Positions 24,489 to 31,896 of a DNA stretch of 64,000 bases are shown here, piece by piece. The DNA is taken from the NCBI RefSeq assembly GCF_001439735.1, contig NZ_JYLN01000001.1, positions 372,001 through 436,000 on the forward strand, written 5' to 3'. The notes below the pieces were generated by a model, which saw nothing but the letters and a program-made list of their open reading frames with translations, had not been told where the DNA came from and did not search any database. The position numbers and the translations under genes were made by a program. Positions within the stretch are counted from its first letter, which is position 1. Each line of letters starts with the position of its first letter. This DNA is from Pseudomonas paralactis (GTDB lineage Bacteria; Pseudomonadota; Gammaproteobacteria; Pseudomonadales; Pseudomonadaceae).

Positions 24489-24786
24489 TTGCTCCATTGC
24501 CTACGCCTGCGTCAGAATCCGCCGGCTTGTGCGCTGAGGTGGCCGTCTCTAAGGTGGCTCGGTCGCTGAATTGTTCAGTGATCGGGTTTAGTAGCCCACC
24601 TTAGACCTAACAAGTGCACACGCTTCATCCATCAGACGCTCCCGTCTGTGCTTGATGGTGGCTGTGCGTAGGGCGTCCTCGGACGCGCCGGTTTTGTTAG
24701 GTTCCACCGGTCTACTAACCTGCGTACAGCTACCGCCCTTATTGTTTAGTAGCGATGGGGAAGTGGCCCAAGCAAGGAACTTAACC
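24489..24786 (+). promoter_or_regulatory. Structured leader B (candidate RNA switch)
   Basis: The same leader as A but with different variable strands that keep both pairings. a2 is ACCTAACAA (24605-24613), b2 lies in TTGTTAGGTTCC (24694-24705) and c2 is GGAACTTAAC (24776-24785) just before ATG 24787. a2/b2 gives 9 Watson-Crick pairs; b2/c2 gives 10 pairs with one G-U. The invariant strands are TTTAGTAG (24587-24594), CTACTAA (24712-24718) and TTTAGTAG (24745-24752). The internal hairpin is GCGTC-CTCG-GACGC (24673-24686), a U-A pair replacing the U-G of copy A. Confidence 0.85.
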
Positions 24787-25017
24787 ATGGTTAACGATTC
24801 AACCACCCTCTTCACCGTCGCCCCCAACGCCAGCAACGAAACCCTCATCACCAACAGCTACGAAACCTTCACCAGCGTCAGCACCCTGCTGCTCGACCTG
24901 TCCGAAGACCTCAACGGCAAACACCGCGACATCGCCCTCGCCATCCACCAACTAAGCGAACTGGGCGTACTTCTCACCGCCAGACTCCTTGACCGCGAAG
25001 CGCCCTGCCCTGGGTGA
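24787..25017 (+). CDS. Small DUF6124-like protein, copy B
   Basis: A 76-residue paralogue of copy A. It differs mainly at the N-terminus (MVNDSTTLFTVAPNASNET) and is otherwise almost identical through LLTARLLDREAPCPG. The start ATG 24787 is set by the leader: GGAAC lies 8-11 nt upstream within the switchable c2 strand. Function unknown. Confidence 0.8.
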   Translation: MVNDSTTLFTVAPNASNETLITNSYETFTSVSTLLLDLSEDLNGKHRDIALAIHQLSELGVLLTARLLDREAPCPG

Positions 25018-25023
25018 TGATTA

Positions 25024-25100
25024 GCCCTTTAGCTCGCCGCGTCGTCATACGCCACAGAAAACGACTCGGCGATTTAGCTTCTGGTGGCCTTGGTGGCAAT
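25024..25100 (-). pseudogene. Remnant of the partner gene after copy B
   Basis: The minus strand encodes ATKATRS, a stop, then IAESFSVAYDDAAS, matching EATKAIKSQIAESLYVAYDDAAS of the intact gene at 32680-32913. The in-frame stop and missing N-terminal half show decay. Confidence 0.65.
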
Positions 25101-25397
25101 CGATGTGCCGCTAAGGCAGACGCTTTCTGCCAGAAGCGGACATTTCGATATGCATGTTGTTTTCTCTCGGGGATCCACTAGGCAGACCAGATTGAAACGC
25201 AATGAGTGACCATCACACGCCTTCGTTGCGGCATTTTTACACTACACTTATTTCAGACGTGCAACAGAGCACGTTACTAGACGGCAAAAGGTGAACAAAT
25301 AACGCTTATTTGGTATTTGCGCATGGTTACGCCGTAGATGAGATATAACCTCAATATCTCATTTGAAGTTAAATGAGGTAACTTGAAGGAATAAAAT
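25101..25397. other. Intergenic region before the small secreted protein
   Basis: No gene is seen. Near the right end an inverted repeat TGAGATAT / ATATCTCA (about 25337-25359) encloses ACCTCA, which is complementary to TGAGGT a few bases before the next gene's Shine-Dalgarno. This could be a leader structure but has no second copy to test it. Confidence 0.4.
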
Positions 25398-25664
25398 ATG
25401 AAAGCCTCGACATTAGCAGCCTTTCTTATCCTCACAGCCTCGACCAGCGCTCATGCTGATCGCTGCCCAGCCGACGATATGGGCTGCACGAAAGATAATT
25501 ATCAACAAAAGTATGATGCGCGTATTGAGCAAGGGAAGCAGGAAGTAAAAGACGCAAAAAACATGAGAGAACGGGTTGATGCTGTGAAGTCAACCGTGGA
25601 AGACTGCGCTGACTGCGGCATGAAAGTTATATCTGATTCTGTTGGTGGCACCAGTGAACGCTAA
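25398..25664 (+). CDS. Small secreted protein with CPADDMGCT motif
   Basis: An 88-residue protein with a clear Sec signal peptide (MKASTLAAFLILTASTSAHA, cleavage probably after SAHA) and a charged, probably helical mature part containing two cysteine pairs (CPADDMGC and CADCG). No family is recognised. GAAGGAATAAA precedes ATG 25398. The mature N-terminus shares a C-x-A-D-D-x-G-C-T pattern with the tiny convergent peptide gene at 25923-26069. Confidence 0.7.
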   Translation: MKASTLAAFLILTASTSAHADRCPADDMGCTKDNYQQKYDARIEQGKQEVKDAKNMRERVDAVKSTVEDCADCGMKVISDSVGGTSER

Positions 25665-25688
25665 GGTATAAACCCCCTTTCAAATCCG

Positions 25689-25715
25689 GCAAATAACCAT
25701 TCTACGGTTATTTGC
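25689..25715. terminator. Hairpin after the small secreted protein gene
   Basis: GCAAATAACC and GGTTATTTGC form a perfect 10-bp stem with a 7-nt loop, 25 nt after the stop codon. There is no long T-run, so termination is likely but not certain. Confidence 0.6.
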
Positions 25716-25828
25716 TGGCCTTCACTTCACGTTATCTTTTCAAAGCTACCGTCATCCCATACCCGGTGCTACATGACAAGCTGGGCGCATCGCATTTCTT
25801 AACAGCAATTGCTTGAATCGTATGGACC

Positions 25829-25876
25829 GAAAAGGGGATAGATTTATTTTCCTAGAAATAAATCTGTCCGCTTTTC
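25829..25876. repeat. AAAAGGGGATAGATTTATTT-type palindromic repeat
   Basis: GAAAAGGGGATAGATTTATTT and its near-complement AAATAAATCTGTCCGCTTTTC form a long imperfect hairpin. Related elements lie at 29811, 31032 and 31855, bracketing the putative defence genes. Confidence 0.75.
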
Positions 25877-25922
25877 CGCTATGAGCGGGCAACACAGTAA
25901 ATATTGCGTTGCCCGGCGGTAC

Positions 25923-26069
25923 TTACCCCTGTTCCCAATGAATGTACGGGATAGTGCAGCCGTCGTCTGCACGACATGGCTCATTGAAAGGATTTTTGCC
26001 AACGGCTAGCGCATTGGTGCCGAAGCCTAAAGCCAGCAAAGCAGAAAAAAGAACGATATGTAGTTTCAT
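25923..26069 (-). CDS. 48-residue secreted peptide
   Basis: A very short gene: AAGGAGG stands 6 nt before ATG 26069, an unusually strong ribosome site. The peptide starts with a signal sequence (MKLHIVLFSALLALGFGTNA, cleavage probably after NALA) and leaves a mature part of about 26 residues, VGKNPFNEPCRADDGCTIPY and a short tail, with two cysteines that could form a disulfide. The CRADDGCT segment resembles CPADDMGCT in the convergent gene at 25398. No family recognised. Confidence 0.65.
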   Translation of the reverse strand: MKLHIVLFSALLALGFGTNALAVGKNPFNEPCRADDGCTIPYIHWEQG

Positions 26070-26294
26070 GAGGTCCTCCTTGAGCGACATTGCTCGCCTT
26101 AAGCGTAGTACGTGCTAGGCGGCAGGTCGCCCGCCCACACAGCGCTTAAAATCTGGTTCAGATTTTTCCTACACACCGTCGAGTTGATCGCGGAGCTGGG
26201 CGAAAGCGGCACAGATCAGGCGTTATGTTGAGCACTGCATCTTTCACCGCAATTGGTAGCGCCTGAAGGCAAAATCCGATTCACGCGCCGCGGC

Positions 26295-26591
26295 TTGCTC
26301 CATTGCCTACGCGTGCGTCAGAATCCGCCGGCTTGTGCGCTGAGGTAGCCGTCTCTAAGGTGGCTCGGTCGCTGAATTGTTCAGTGATTCGGGTTTAGTA
26401 GCCTGAATTTGGGTATCTATAAGTGCATGAGCGTCACCAATCAGACAGTGCGTCTGTGCTTGATGGTGGCTGTGCGTAGGGCGTCTTCGGGCGCGCCGGC
26501 TTTAGATATCCACCGGTCTACTAACCTGCGTACAGCTGCCACCCACTGTTTAGTAGCGGAAAGGTGGTGGCATCACTCAGGATGTCTACTC
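26295..26591 (+). promoter_or_regulatory. Structured leader C (candidate RNA switch)
   Basis: Nearly identical to leader A. a2 GGGTATCTA is at 26411-26419, b2 TAGATATCC at 26503-26511, c2 GGATGTCTA at 26580-26588; the invariant strands are TTTAGTAG at 26394-26401 and 26549-26556 with CTACTAA at 26518-26524. Differences from A are a few scattered bases in loops, which do not disturb the proposed pairings. Conservation with A and B begins further upstream, at GCCTGAAGGCAAAATCC. Confidence 0.83.
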
Positions 26592-26825
26592 ATGTCAAAA
26601 GCAGATTCAAGTGCCCTCTTCAACGTTGCCCCCAACGCCAGCAACGAAACCCTCATCACCAACAGCTACGAAACCTTCACCAGCGTCAGCACCCTGCTGC
26701 TCGACCTGTCCGAAGACCTCAACGGCAAACACCGCGACATCGCCCTCGCCATCTACCAACTGAGCGAACTGGGCGTACTCCTCACCGCCAGACTTCTTGA
26801 CCGCGAAGCGCCCTGCCCTTGCTGA
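26592..26825 (+). CDS. Small DUF6124-like protein, copy C
   Basis: A 77-residue paralogue differing from copy A at only a handful of positions (MSKADSSALFNVAPNASNET; AIYQLSEL). The start at ATG 26592 has AGGA 9 nt upstream inside strand c2 of the leader. A frameshifted remnant of a convergent gene follows directly. Function unknown. Confidence 0.8.
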   Translation: MSKADSSALFNVAPNASNETLITNSYETFTSVSTLLLDLSEDLNGKHRDIALAIYQLSELGVLLTARLLDREAPCPC

Positions 26826-26826
26826 T

Positions 26827-26945
26827 GAGCAGCTCTTCAACTCATTAGACCGATAAATCGCCGCGTCGTTGTAAGCCACATACAACGACTCGGCGAGTTG
26901 GAGGATATGGCCTTGGTGAATTCCGGCCTCAGCACAAACCCTCCG
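26827..26945 (-). pseudogene. Frameshifted remnant of the partner gene after copy C
   Basis: The minus strand carries GGFVLRPEFTKAIS in one frame and LAESLYVAYNDAAIYRSNELK in another; together they match EGFVLGLEATKAIKSQIAESLYVAYDDAASNRAGELK of the intact gene at 32680-32913, with a frameshift between. Confidence 0.7.
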
Positions 26946-27224
26946 CGATGGCGAAAACGGCGACTGCTTTCAGCCAATAGCGGACGACTGGCAACGCTTG
27001 AAAAACAGGCTGAACCATCCATCGCGGTACCGATCTCTGCATCCGGCCAATGTCCAGAACTTTGTCAAAAGGTTAACTTAGAAAAAACCGCTTATGTAAA
27101 TATCAAAAAATATAGGTAACCCATTGAAAATACATAATTTTTATAAATATGACAAGACTATGGATCAGGTGATGCCAGTTTGCTAGTGTGTTGAAATCTA
27201 ACTGCAGCTCTCTCAAGGAAAATC
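26946..27224. other. AT-rich boundary region before the TIR-like gene
   Basis: No gene is seen. Base composition turns sharply AT-rich from about 27060, marking the left edge of the acquired-looking segment. AAGGAAAATC lies just before the next start codon. Confidence 0.5.
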
Positions 27225-28112
27225 ATGGCCACAAAACGCGTGACTCAACAAACCACTCCTATGCCTTTAAAGCTGATTCAACCGCGTGACGAAGCAAAAA
27301 ACAGGTTGGGAGAGCGAATTGAAAAAGGCCTAGAACTCAAGCAAAGGAAAGTCGACACCCGAGAAGCATATGACCTGTTATTGAGGGATTATCAGAAATG
27401 GGATGCTTTCAATAAGGAATTATTGAAGCAACTCTTCAGTACGGACGAACTAGCGAAAGAGTATAGCCATTATGGTGTAGCGGTGATTTCCATGCGAGAA
27501 TCATCGCTAGGTGAAAAAATCGCGGACGCTTTCAAAAAAGTTGATAACAAAATTCATCGGATCGACTCAATTATTGAAAGAATAGAGCTGATCCCTATTG
27601 ACGAAACCAAAGCTTCTGATTTGAGTACGCAAAACCATATCCCCTCTGAAAAACAACCTCGAACTAAAAAAGTATTTGTAGTTCACGGTCGCGATGAAAT
27701 CTCCAAAACCAGTCTCGAAGTTTTTCTGCATGAAATAGGTTTGGAGCCTGTGGTACTCCACAGGCAAGCTGATGAAGGGATGACAATTATTGAGAAATTT
27801 GAAAAGCACAGCGATGTCGGCTATGTATTTATCTTGTTGACGCCTGATGAAATTGCATATCTAGTTGCTGAGGAGGAAAAACCCGATTCGGAGCGCAATA
27901 AAGAATTTAGAGCTCGCCCGAATGTGATATTTGAGTTTGGTTACTTTATAGGTAAATTCGGACGTTCAAGAGTTTGCTGCCTATACACAGGCAACGTTTC
28001 ACTACCAAGCGATGTCAATGGAATTATTTATAAAAAATTTGACAAAAGCATCGAAGAAGTTGCTTATAGCGTAATTAAAGACTTAAAAGCATCAGGATAT
28101 ACTATTTCCTAA
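27225..28112 (+). CDS. TIR-like (CAP12/PCTIR type) nucleotide-binding protein, putative defence effector
   Basis: A 295-residue protein. Residues 1-130 are charged and helical; residues 148-270 form a TIR-like domain of the PF10137 type: KKVFVVHGRDEISKTSLEVF, then LHRQADEGMTIIEKFEKHSDVGYVFILLTPDE, and ARPNVIFEFGYFIGKFGRSRV. Such domains are found in CBASS, Pycsar and other antiphage systems, where they degrade NAD+ or bind cyclic nucleotides. No cyclase gene is adjacent. The gene is AT-rich compared with its surroundings and lies 34 nt before a P-loop ATPase gene, with which it probably forms a unit. Confidence 0.85.
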   Translation: MATKRVTQQTTPMPLKLIQPRDEAKNRLGERIEKGLELKQRKVDTREAYDLLLRDYQKWDAFNKELLKQLFSTDELAKEYSHYGVAVISMRESSLGEKIADAFKKVDNKIHRIDSIIERIELIPIDETKASDLSTQNHIPSEKQPRTKKVFVVHGRDEISKTSLEVFLHEIGLEPVVLHRQADEGMTIIEKFEKHSDVGYVFILLTPDEIAYLVAEEEKPDSERNKEFRARPNVIFEFGYFIGKFGRSRVCCLYTGNVSLPSDVNGIIYKKFDKSIEEVAYSVIKDLKASGYTIS

Positions 28113-28146
28113 TTCTTCCAGAAACTAAAAATCAGGATCAAGCGTC

Positions 28147-29808
28147 ATGGATGAAAAGAACTTGAAAATAACAAGAAACCTTAAAGTTGGTGCACTTGAT
28201 GCAGAGGCCGACACCGACCTGCTCAACAAGTGCTTTGTAGATAATGGCTATTTGGCGCAGATCATGGATGTCGACTCTCCTGCATCCATTGTTCTCGGAC
28301 GAACTGGGTCGGGAAAGAGCGCTCTTCTTTATAAAATAGCCCAAACGACGCAGAAGCATGTGAGGCTGGATCCGAATGATGTGTCGATTAGGTTTTTGGA
28401 AAGCTCTGATATTGTTCAGTTTTTCGACACTTTGGGAGTAAGCCTTGATTTGTTTTATCGCCTCCTATGGCGGCATGTACTTACAGTAGAATTTCTTAAG
28501 CTAAGATATGATATAAAATCCGAGAATGATAGCAAAGGCTTTATCGACGGCCTTTTTAATTCATTTAGCAGAGATGTTACAAAGAGAAAAGCAATAGAAT
28601 ATTTTAACGAGTGGGGAAATAGTTTTTGGTTGGACACCGATGAGCACTTGAGAGAGATTACAAAAAAACTTGAAACCGATACGAAGAGCTCAATAGGTTT
28701 GAAGTATGCCGGAATCAATCTTTCGTCCGATGGAGCGTTAAAACTATCTGAACAAGAACGAACGGAAGTTAAACAAAGAGCCAGTCAAGTAGTAAGCAGC
28801 TTACAAATCAGAAAGCTTAATGAAATTCTGGAATTATTGTCCGAACATTCCTTCTCGGACCCACAAAAGAAATTCTTCATCCTTATAGATCATTTGGATG
28901 AAGAGTGGGCAGCAACTGAAACTAGAGTTAGATTTATTAGGGCGCTAATAGAGGAAATTAAAAGCTTTAGAAAGATAAGGCAAGTCAAAATAATTGCAGC
29001 ATTGAGAGAGGACCTTTTAGATCAAGTATTTGATAGAACTCGAGACTCAGGATTTCAGCAAGAAAAATATGAGTCTTACTTAATGAGTCTTAAATGGTCA
29101 GTTGAGGACTTGACTAGAATGGTTGAGTTGCGGATCAATGAGGTCTTTAAAAGCCAATATACAAAACAACTAGTAATCATTAACGATCTCTTTCCTAAAC
29201 CGAGAAAAGGCGGTGGGCAAACAGCAATTGATTTTATAATTGAAAGGACGCTAAGAAGGCCCAGGGACGTTCTTCAGTTTGTTAACGAATGCTTTGCGAT
29301 CGCTTATGAACGCGAGAGAATATCTTGGAGAGCTTTACTTGCAGCCGAAGCTCAGTATTCCGAAAAGCGGCTGAAATCTTTAAAAGAAGAATGGGGAAAT
29401 GTTTTCCCGAGCTTTGATGAAACAGTAGAAGTCCTACGAAACATCAAAGCAACCTTTTCCAAATCCATGGTAAAAGATACGATTTTAGAAGAAGTAATGA
29501 TCGGATTGAGTGCCGGAGACCCTCGAGACCCGTGCGTTACAACAGTAAAGAAATATTACGAACCTAACAGCAACATAAAAGAATCCGACTTACTAATTGC
29601 TATGCTTTCATGCTTATATAGAGTTGGAGCAGTAGGCTTGAAAGCAAGTTCAGTGGACACTTACATTTGGTCTTATGTAGACCAATCGTCCGCCACAAGG
29701 GGTGAAATAAAAAGAGCGGAACATTTCAAGGTTCACAAAATGCTCTACCGATCTCTTGATATAATTGTTGAGCAGCATGAAATTTTCGATCAAGAGTTGA
29801 TTGATTAA
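28147..29808 (+). CDS. P-loop ATPase (Sll1717/KAP-like), putative defence partner
   Basis: A 553-residue STAND-like ATPase. Walker A is LGRTGSGKSALLYK (about residues 56-69), Walker B is FFILIDHLDEEW (about residues 245-256), and an arginine-rich sensor region follows (RRPRDVLQFVNECF). The architecture resembles the Sll1717-family P-loop ATPases, which are often next to effector domains in defence loci. The C-terminal 150 residues are helical without a recognised domain. AGGA precedes ATG 28147. Low GC and the TIR-like neighbour suggest horizontal transfer and a role in sensing phage; this is inferred. Confidence 0.8.
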   Translation: MDEKNLKITRNLKVGALDAEADTDLLNKCFVDNGYLAQIMDVDSPASIVLGRTGSGKSALLYKIAQTTQKHVRLDPNDVSIRFLESSDIVQFFDTLGVSLDLFYRLLWRHVLTVEFLKLRYDIKSENDSKGFIDGLFNSFSRDVTKRKAIEYFNEWGNSFWLDTDEHLREITKKLETDTKSSIGLKYAGINLSSDGALKLSEQERTEVKQRASQVVSSLQIRKLNEILELLSEHSFSDPQKKFFILIDHLDEEWAATETRVRFIRALIEEIKSFRKIRQVKIIAALREDLLDQVFDRTRDSGFQQEKYESYLMSLKWSVEDLTRMVELRINEVFKSQYTKQLVIINDLFPKPRKGGGQTAIDFIIERTLRRPRDVLQFVNECFAIAYERERISWRALLAAEAQYSEKRLKSLKEEWGNVFPSFDETVEVLRNIKATFSKSMVKDTILEEVMIGLSAGDPRDPCVTTVKKYYEPNSNIKESDLLIAMLSCLYRVGAVGLKASSVDTYIWSYVDQSSATRGEIKRAEHFKVHKMLYRSLDIIVEQHEIFDQELID

Positions 29809-29810
29809 AA

Positions 29811-29909
29811 GAAAAAGGGGACGAAAAAGGGGACAAATTTATTTTACTTCTCTAGTTTTCTAGCGAATAGGAATTTTAAGTTTGGAAAATAAACCTATCC
29901 TTTTTTCGG
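29811..29909. repeat. Doubled AAAAAGGGGAC repeat after the ATPase gene
   Basis: Two copies of GAAAAAGGGGAC in tandem, followed by AAATTTATTTT, and about 50 nt later the near-inverted GAAAATAAACCTATCCTTTTTT, so the whole can fold into an imperfect hairpin. Same family as at 25829, 31032 and 31855. Confidence 0.7.
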
Positions 29910-30200
29910 TCCAAAAGTGCTACTGAACCTGGAGGTATCATTCCATTCCTGATGATAAGTGCGGATCCGTGAGCTGCGGTGAACGTCCTGCGATGCGCTT
30001 CGGTTAACCGCAAAGTTTCCCCTAATGCAGGTCGAGCTACGAGCCGTAGGCAACTCTCTGGAAGTTCAGTAATATTGAATTGTGCTCGGCCATGCCTGAA
30101 GCGTAATGAACGTGATTCGTGAGCAATTACTTGCGGTCATCGGGATTTCTGACCTTAACGTCCAGCCAATGAGCCGGGCTTTTCATTCGATGGAGCAGCG
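29910..30200. other. Intergenic region before the HNH gene
   Basis: No gene is seen in about 290 nt. Composition is intermediate between the AT-rich defence genes and the GC-rich surroundings. GGAG lies 6 nt before the next start codon. Confidence 0.5.
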
Positions 30201-31031
30201 ATGAAGCTGGTAGTGAACGAAGAGCAAGTAGCAGAAAACCTTGCTGAGCTGGACCGTGCGCGTTGTTCTGCCGGGGCTGATCGACAGATCTATCTCGACC
30301 TCGTCAAACATGGGAAGTGCTATCTGCCCTACCTAAATGAATCGGGTATCTCTTTTGCTCCATCACGCTTTATTGGTTACGAGAAAAACAAGATCCGAGT
30401 CCATGGTTCCAATCAGGACAAACACGGTAGCAGAACTAACGCTGCCCTTAACAGGATCTATGGTTCATACCCTGTCCAGAATGGAAGTTTGCAGCTCGAG
30501 TTCGAACGTTTCTGCATCTCAATTGGTGTTAAGCCAAGCCGCAATGGAAGCTTTGGTGCTACTCGAAAATATTGGCTAACCGAGGATGTGGCTGAGGTCA
30601 TCGCAAAGGGGCAAGAGCAGCAGATTCTGGCTGACACGATGCTCACTGAAACAGAAAAAACTCAGATAATACTCGCGCGAGTCGGTCAGGGCGCTTTCCG
30701 CAAGAAACTGGTAGAGCTTTGGGGCAAATGCTCCGCCACGGGCTGCTCGCAAATCGACATTCTCAAAGCCTCTCACATCAAACCTTGGCGTGAGTCGAGC
30801 AACGCAGAACGGCTCGACGTATACAACGGGTTGCTTCTAAACCCAAGCCTCGACACCCTTTTTGACAATGGCTATGTTTCGTTTGACGATGAGGGGCACA
30901 TCCTAATCTCGACGTACCTGTCTGACAGTGACCGGAAAATCCTGAATTGCTCAGTAGATTTGAACGTGAAGCTATCGCCTCAACACCTCAAATATCTCGC
31001 ATGGCACCGGGAACATCTGTTTTGGGCTTGA
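30201..31031 (+). CDS. HNH endonuclease
   Basis: A 276-residue protein whose C-terminal half is an HNH_2-type nuclease: GQGAFRKKLVELWGKCSATGC, LKASHIKPWRESSNAERLD with the catalytic histidine, YNGLLLNPSLDTLFDNGYVSF with the asparagine and aspartate. The zinc-type CSATGC pair is present. The N-terminal 130 residues may give DNA specificity. ATG 30201 has GGAG upstream. Such enzymes are common as modification-dependent restriction endonucleases, so a defence role beside the TIR/ATPase genes is likely; no methylase is nearby. Confidence 0.88.
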   Translation: MKLVVNEEQVAENLAELDRARCSAGADRQIYLDLVKHGKCYLPYLNESGISFAPSRFIGYEKNKIRVHGSNQDKHGSRTNAALNRIYGSYPVQNGSLQLEFERFCISIGVKPSRNGSFGATRKYWLTEDVAEVIAKGQEQQILADTMLTETEKTQIILARVGQGAFRKKLVELWGKCSATGCSQIDILKASHIKPWRESSNAERLDVYNGLLLNPSLDTLFDNGYVSFDDEGHILISTYLSDSDRKILNCSVDLNVKLSPQHLKYLAWHREHLFWA

Positions 31032-31051
31032 CCGAAAAGGGGACAGATTTA
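31032..31051. repeat. Short ACCGAAAAGGGGACAGATTT repeat
   Basis: A single-sided copy of the AAAAGGGGACAGATTT element, directly after the HNH stop codon. Confidence 0.65.
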
Positions 31052-31137
31052 GGCTCACTAGTCGCCCGAGAACAGCATACAGGGCCACCCGCTATAGCGT
31101 TTACGCCGGACAACAAAAAAGGAAACGCACCATTTCC

Positions 31138-31833
31138 ATGGACACTTCAGAAATCAAACAACGCCTGGTACGCCGCGCCGTAAAATTCAGTGCCGGCGGC
31201 TTTCGTCCTTCAGGCACCGACGAAGAAAGCTGGCTGGGCAATATCTTCCTGTTCCGTCCCGACGAAGGCGTGCCCACCAATCAGGCTGGGCAACAGCTGC
31301 TCCCCTATGCACAGTTTTACCTGCCCGCCCTTCCCTTCACCAGCCCTCGACTGAAAGGGGTTCGTGTTCTGACGGTGTTTATTTCAAACCCGTTTCCTGA
31401 GCATTTTGAGCCCATGGGCAATAACTGGGTAATCCGCGAATATGGGCCGCAGGATGTGTTGGTGCGTAAAGCGCTGCCGGTAGATGATTCATTTCTCAAA
31501 GCCTTCCCGCTAAAAGCCCAGGCAGTGCCGGAGGACTTTCCTCTGTGGGATGGCGGTAGCGTGCCGGCGGATGTTGAACAAGCAATACTCAAACTGGAAC
31601 GTGCGGGCGAGATACAGAGCTATTACGACCTGATCACTCACACTTACGAACACAAGATCGGCGGCTACCCGTCGTTCTGTCAGGCGGGAGTGGATCCAGG
31701 TGAAGGTTTTGAGTTTGTCTTTCAAATTTCGTCAGACGCAAAGATCGGCCTGAATGTGATCGACAGCGGCAGCCTGATGTTCTGGAAGCACATCGAAACC
31801 GGCGAATGGGCGCTTTACTATGACTTTTACTAA
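31138..31833 (+). CDS. DUF1963 (YwqG-like) protein
   Basis: A 231-residue protein of the DUF1963 family. Characteristic pieces are the early NIFLFRPDEGVPTNQAGQQLLP strand-turn and the late HKIGGYPSFCQAGVDPGEGFEFVFQISSD segment. The fold is known from Bacillus YwqG, but function is unknown; relatives appear as immunity-like proteins in toxin clusters. GGAAAC precedes ATG 31138. It stands between two AAAAGGGGAC repeats. No toxin gene is adjacent. Confidence 0.8.
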   Translation: MDTSEIKQRLVRRAVKFSAGGFRPSGTDEESWLGNIFLFRPDEGVPTNQAGQQLLPYAQFYLPALPFTSPRLKGVRVLTVFISNPFPEHFEPMGNNWVIREYGPQDVLVRKALPVDDSFLKAFPLKAQAVPEDFPLWDGGSVPADVEQAILKLERAGEIQSYYDLITHTYEHKIGGYPSFCQAGVDPGEGFEFVFQISSDAKIGLNVIDSGSLMFWKHIETGEWALYYDFY

Positions 31834-31854
31834 GTTTTAGAGCGCTCAATGCAT

Positions 31855-31896
31855 GAAAAGGGGATATTTCCTAGAAGTAAATCCGTCCCCTTTTCC
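31855..31896. repeat. AAAAGGGGATATTTCC palindromic repeat
   Basis: GAAAAGGGGATATTT and AAATCCGTCCCCTTTTC are inverted around TCCTAGAAGT. The right end coincides with the point where a GNAT gene fragment loses similarity. Confidence 0.7.
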
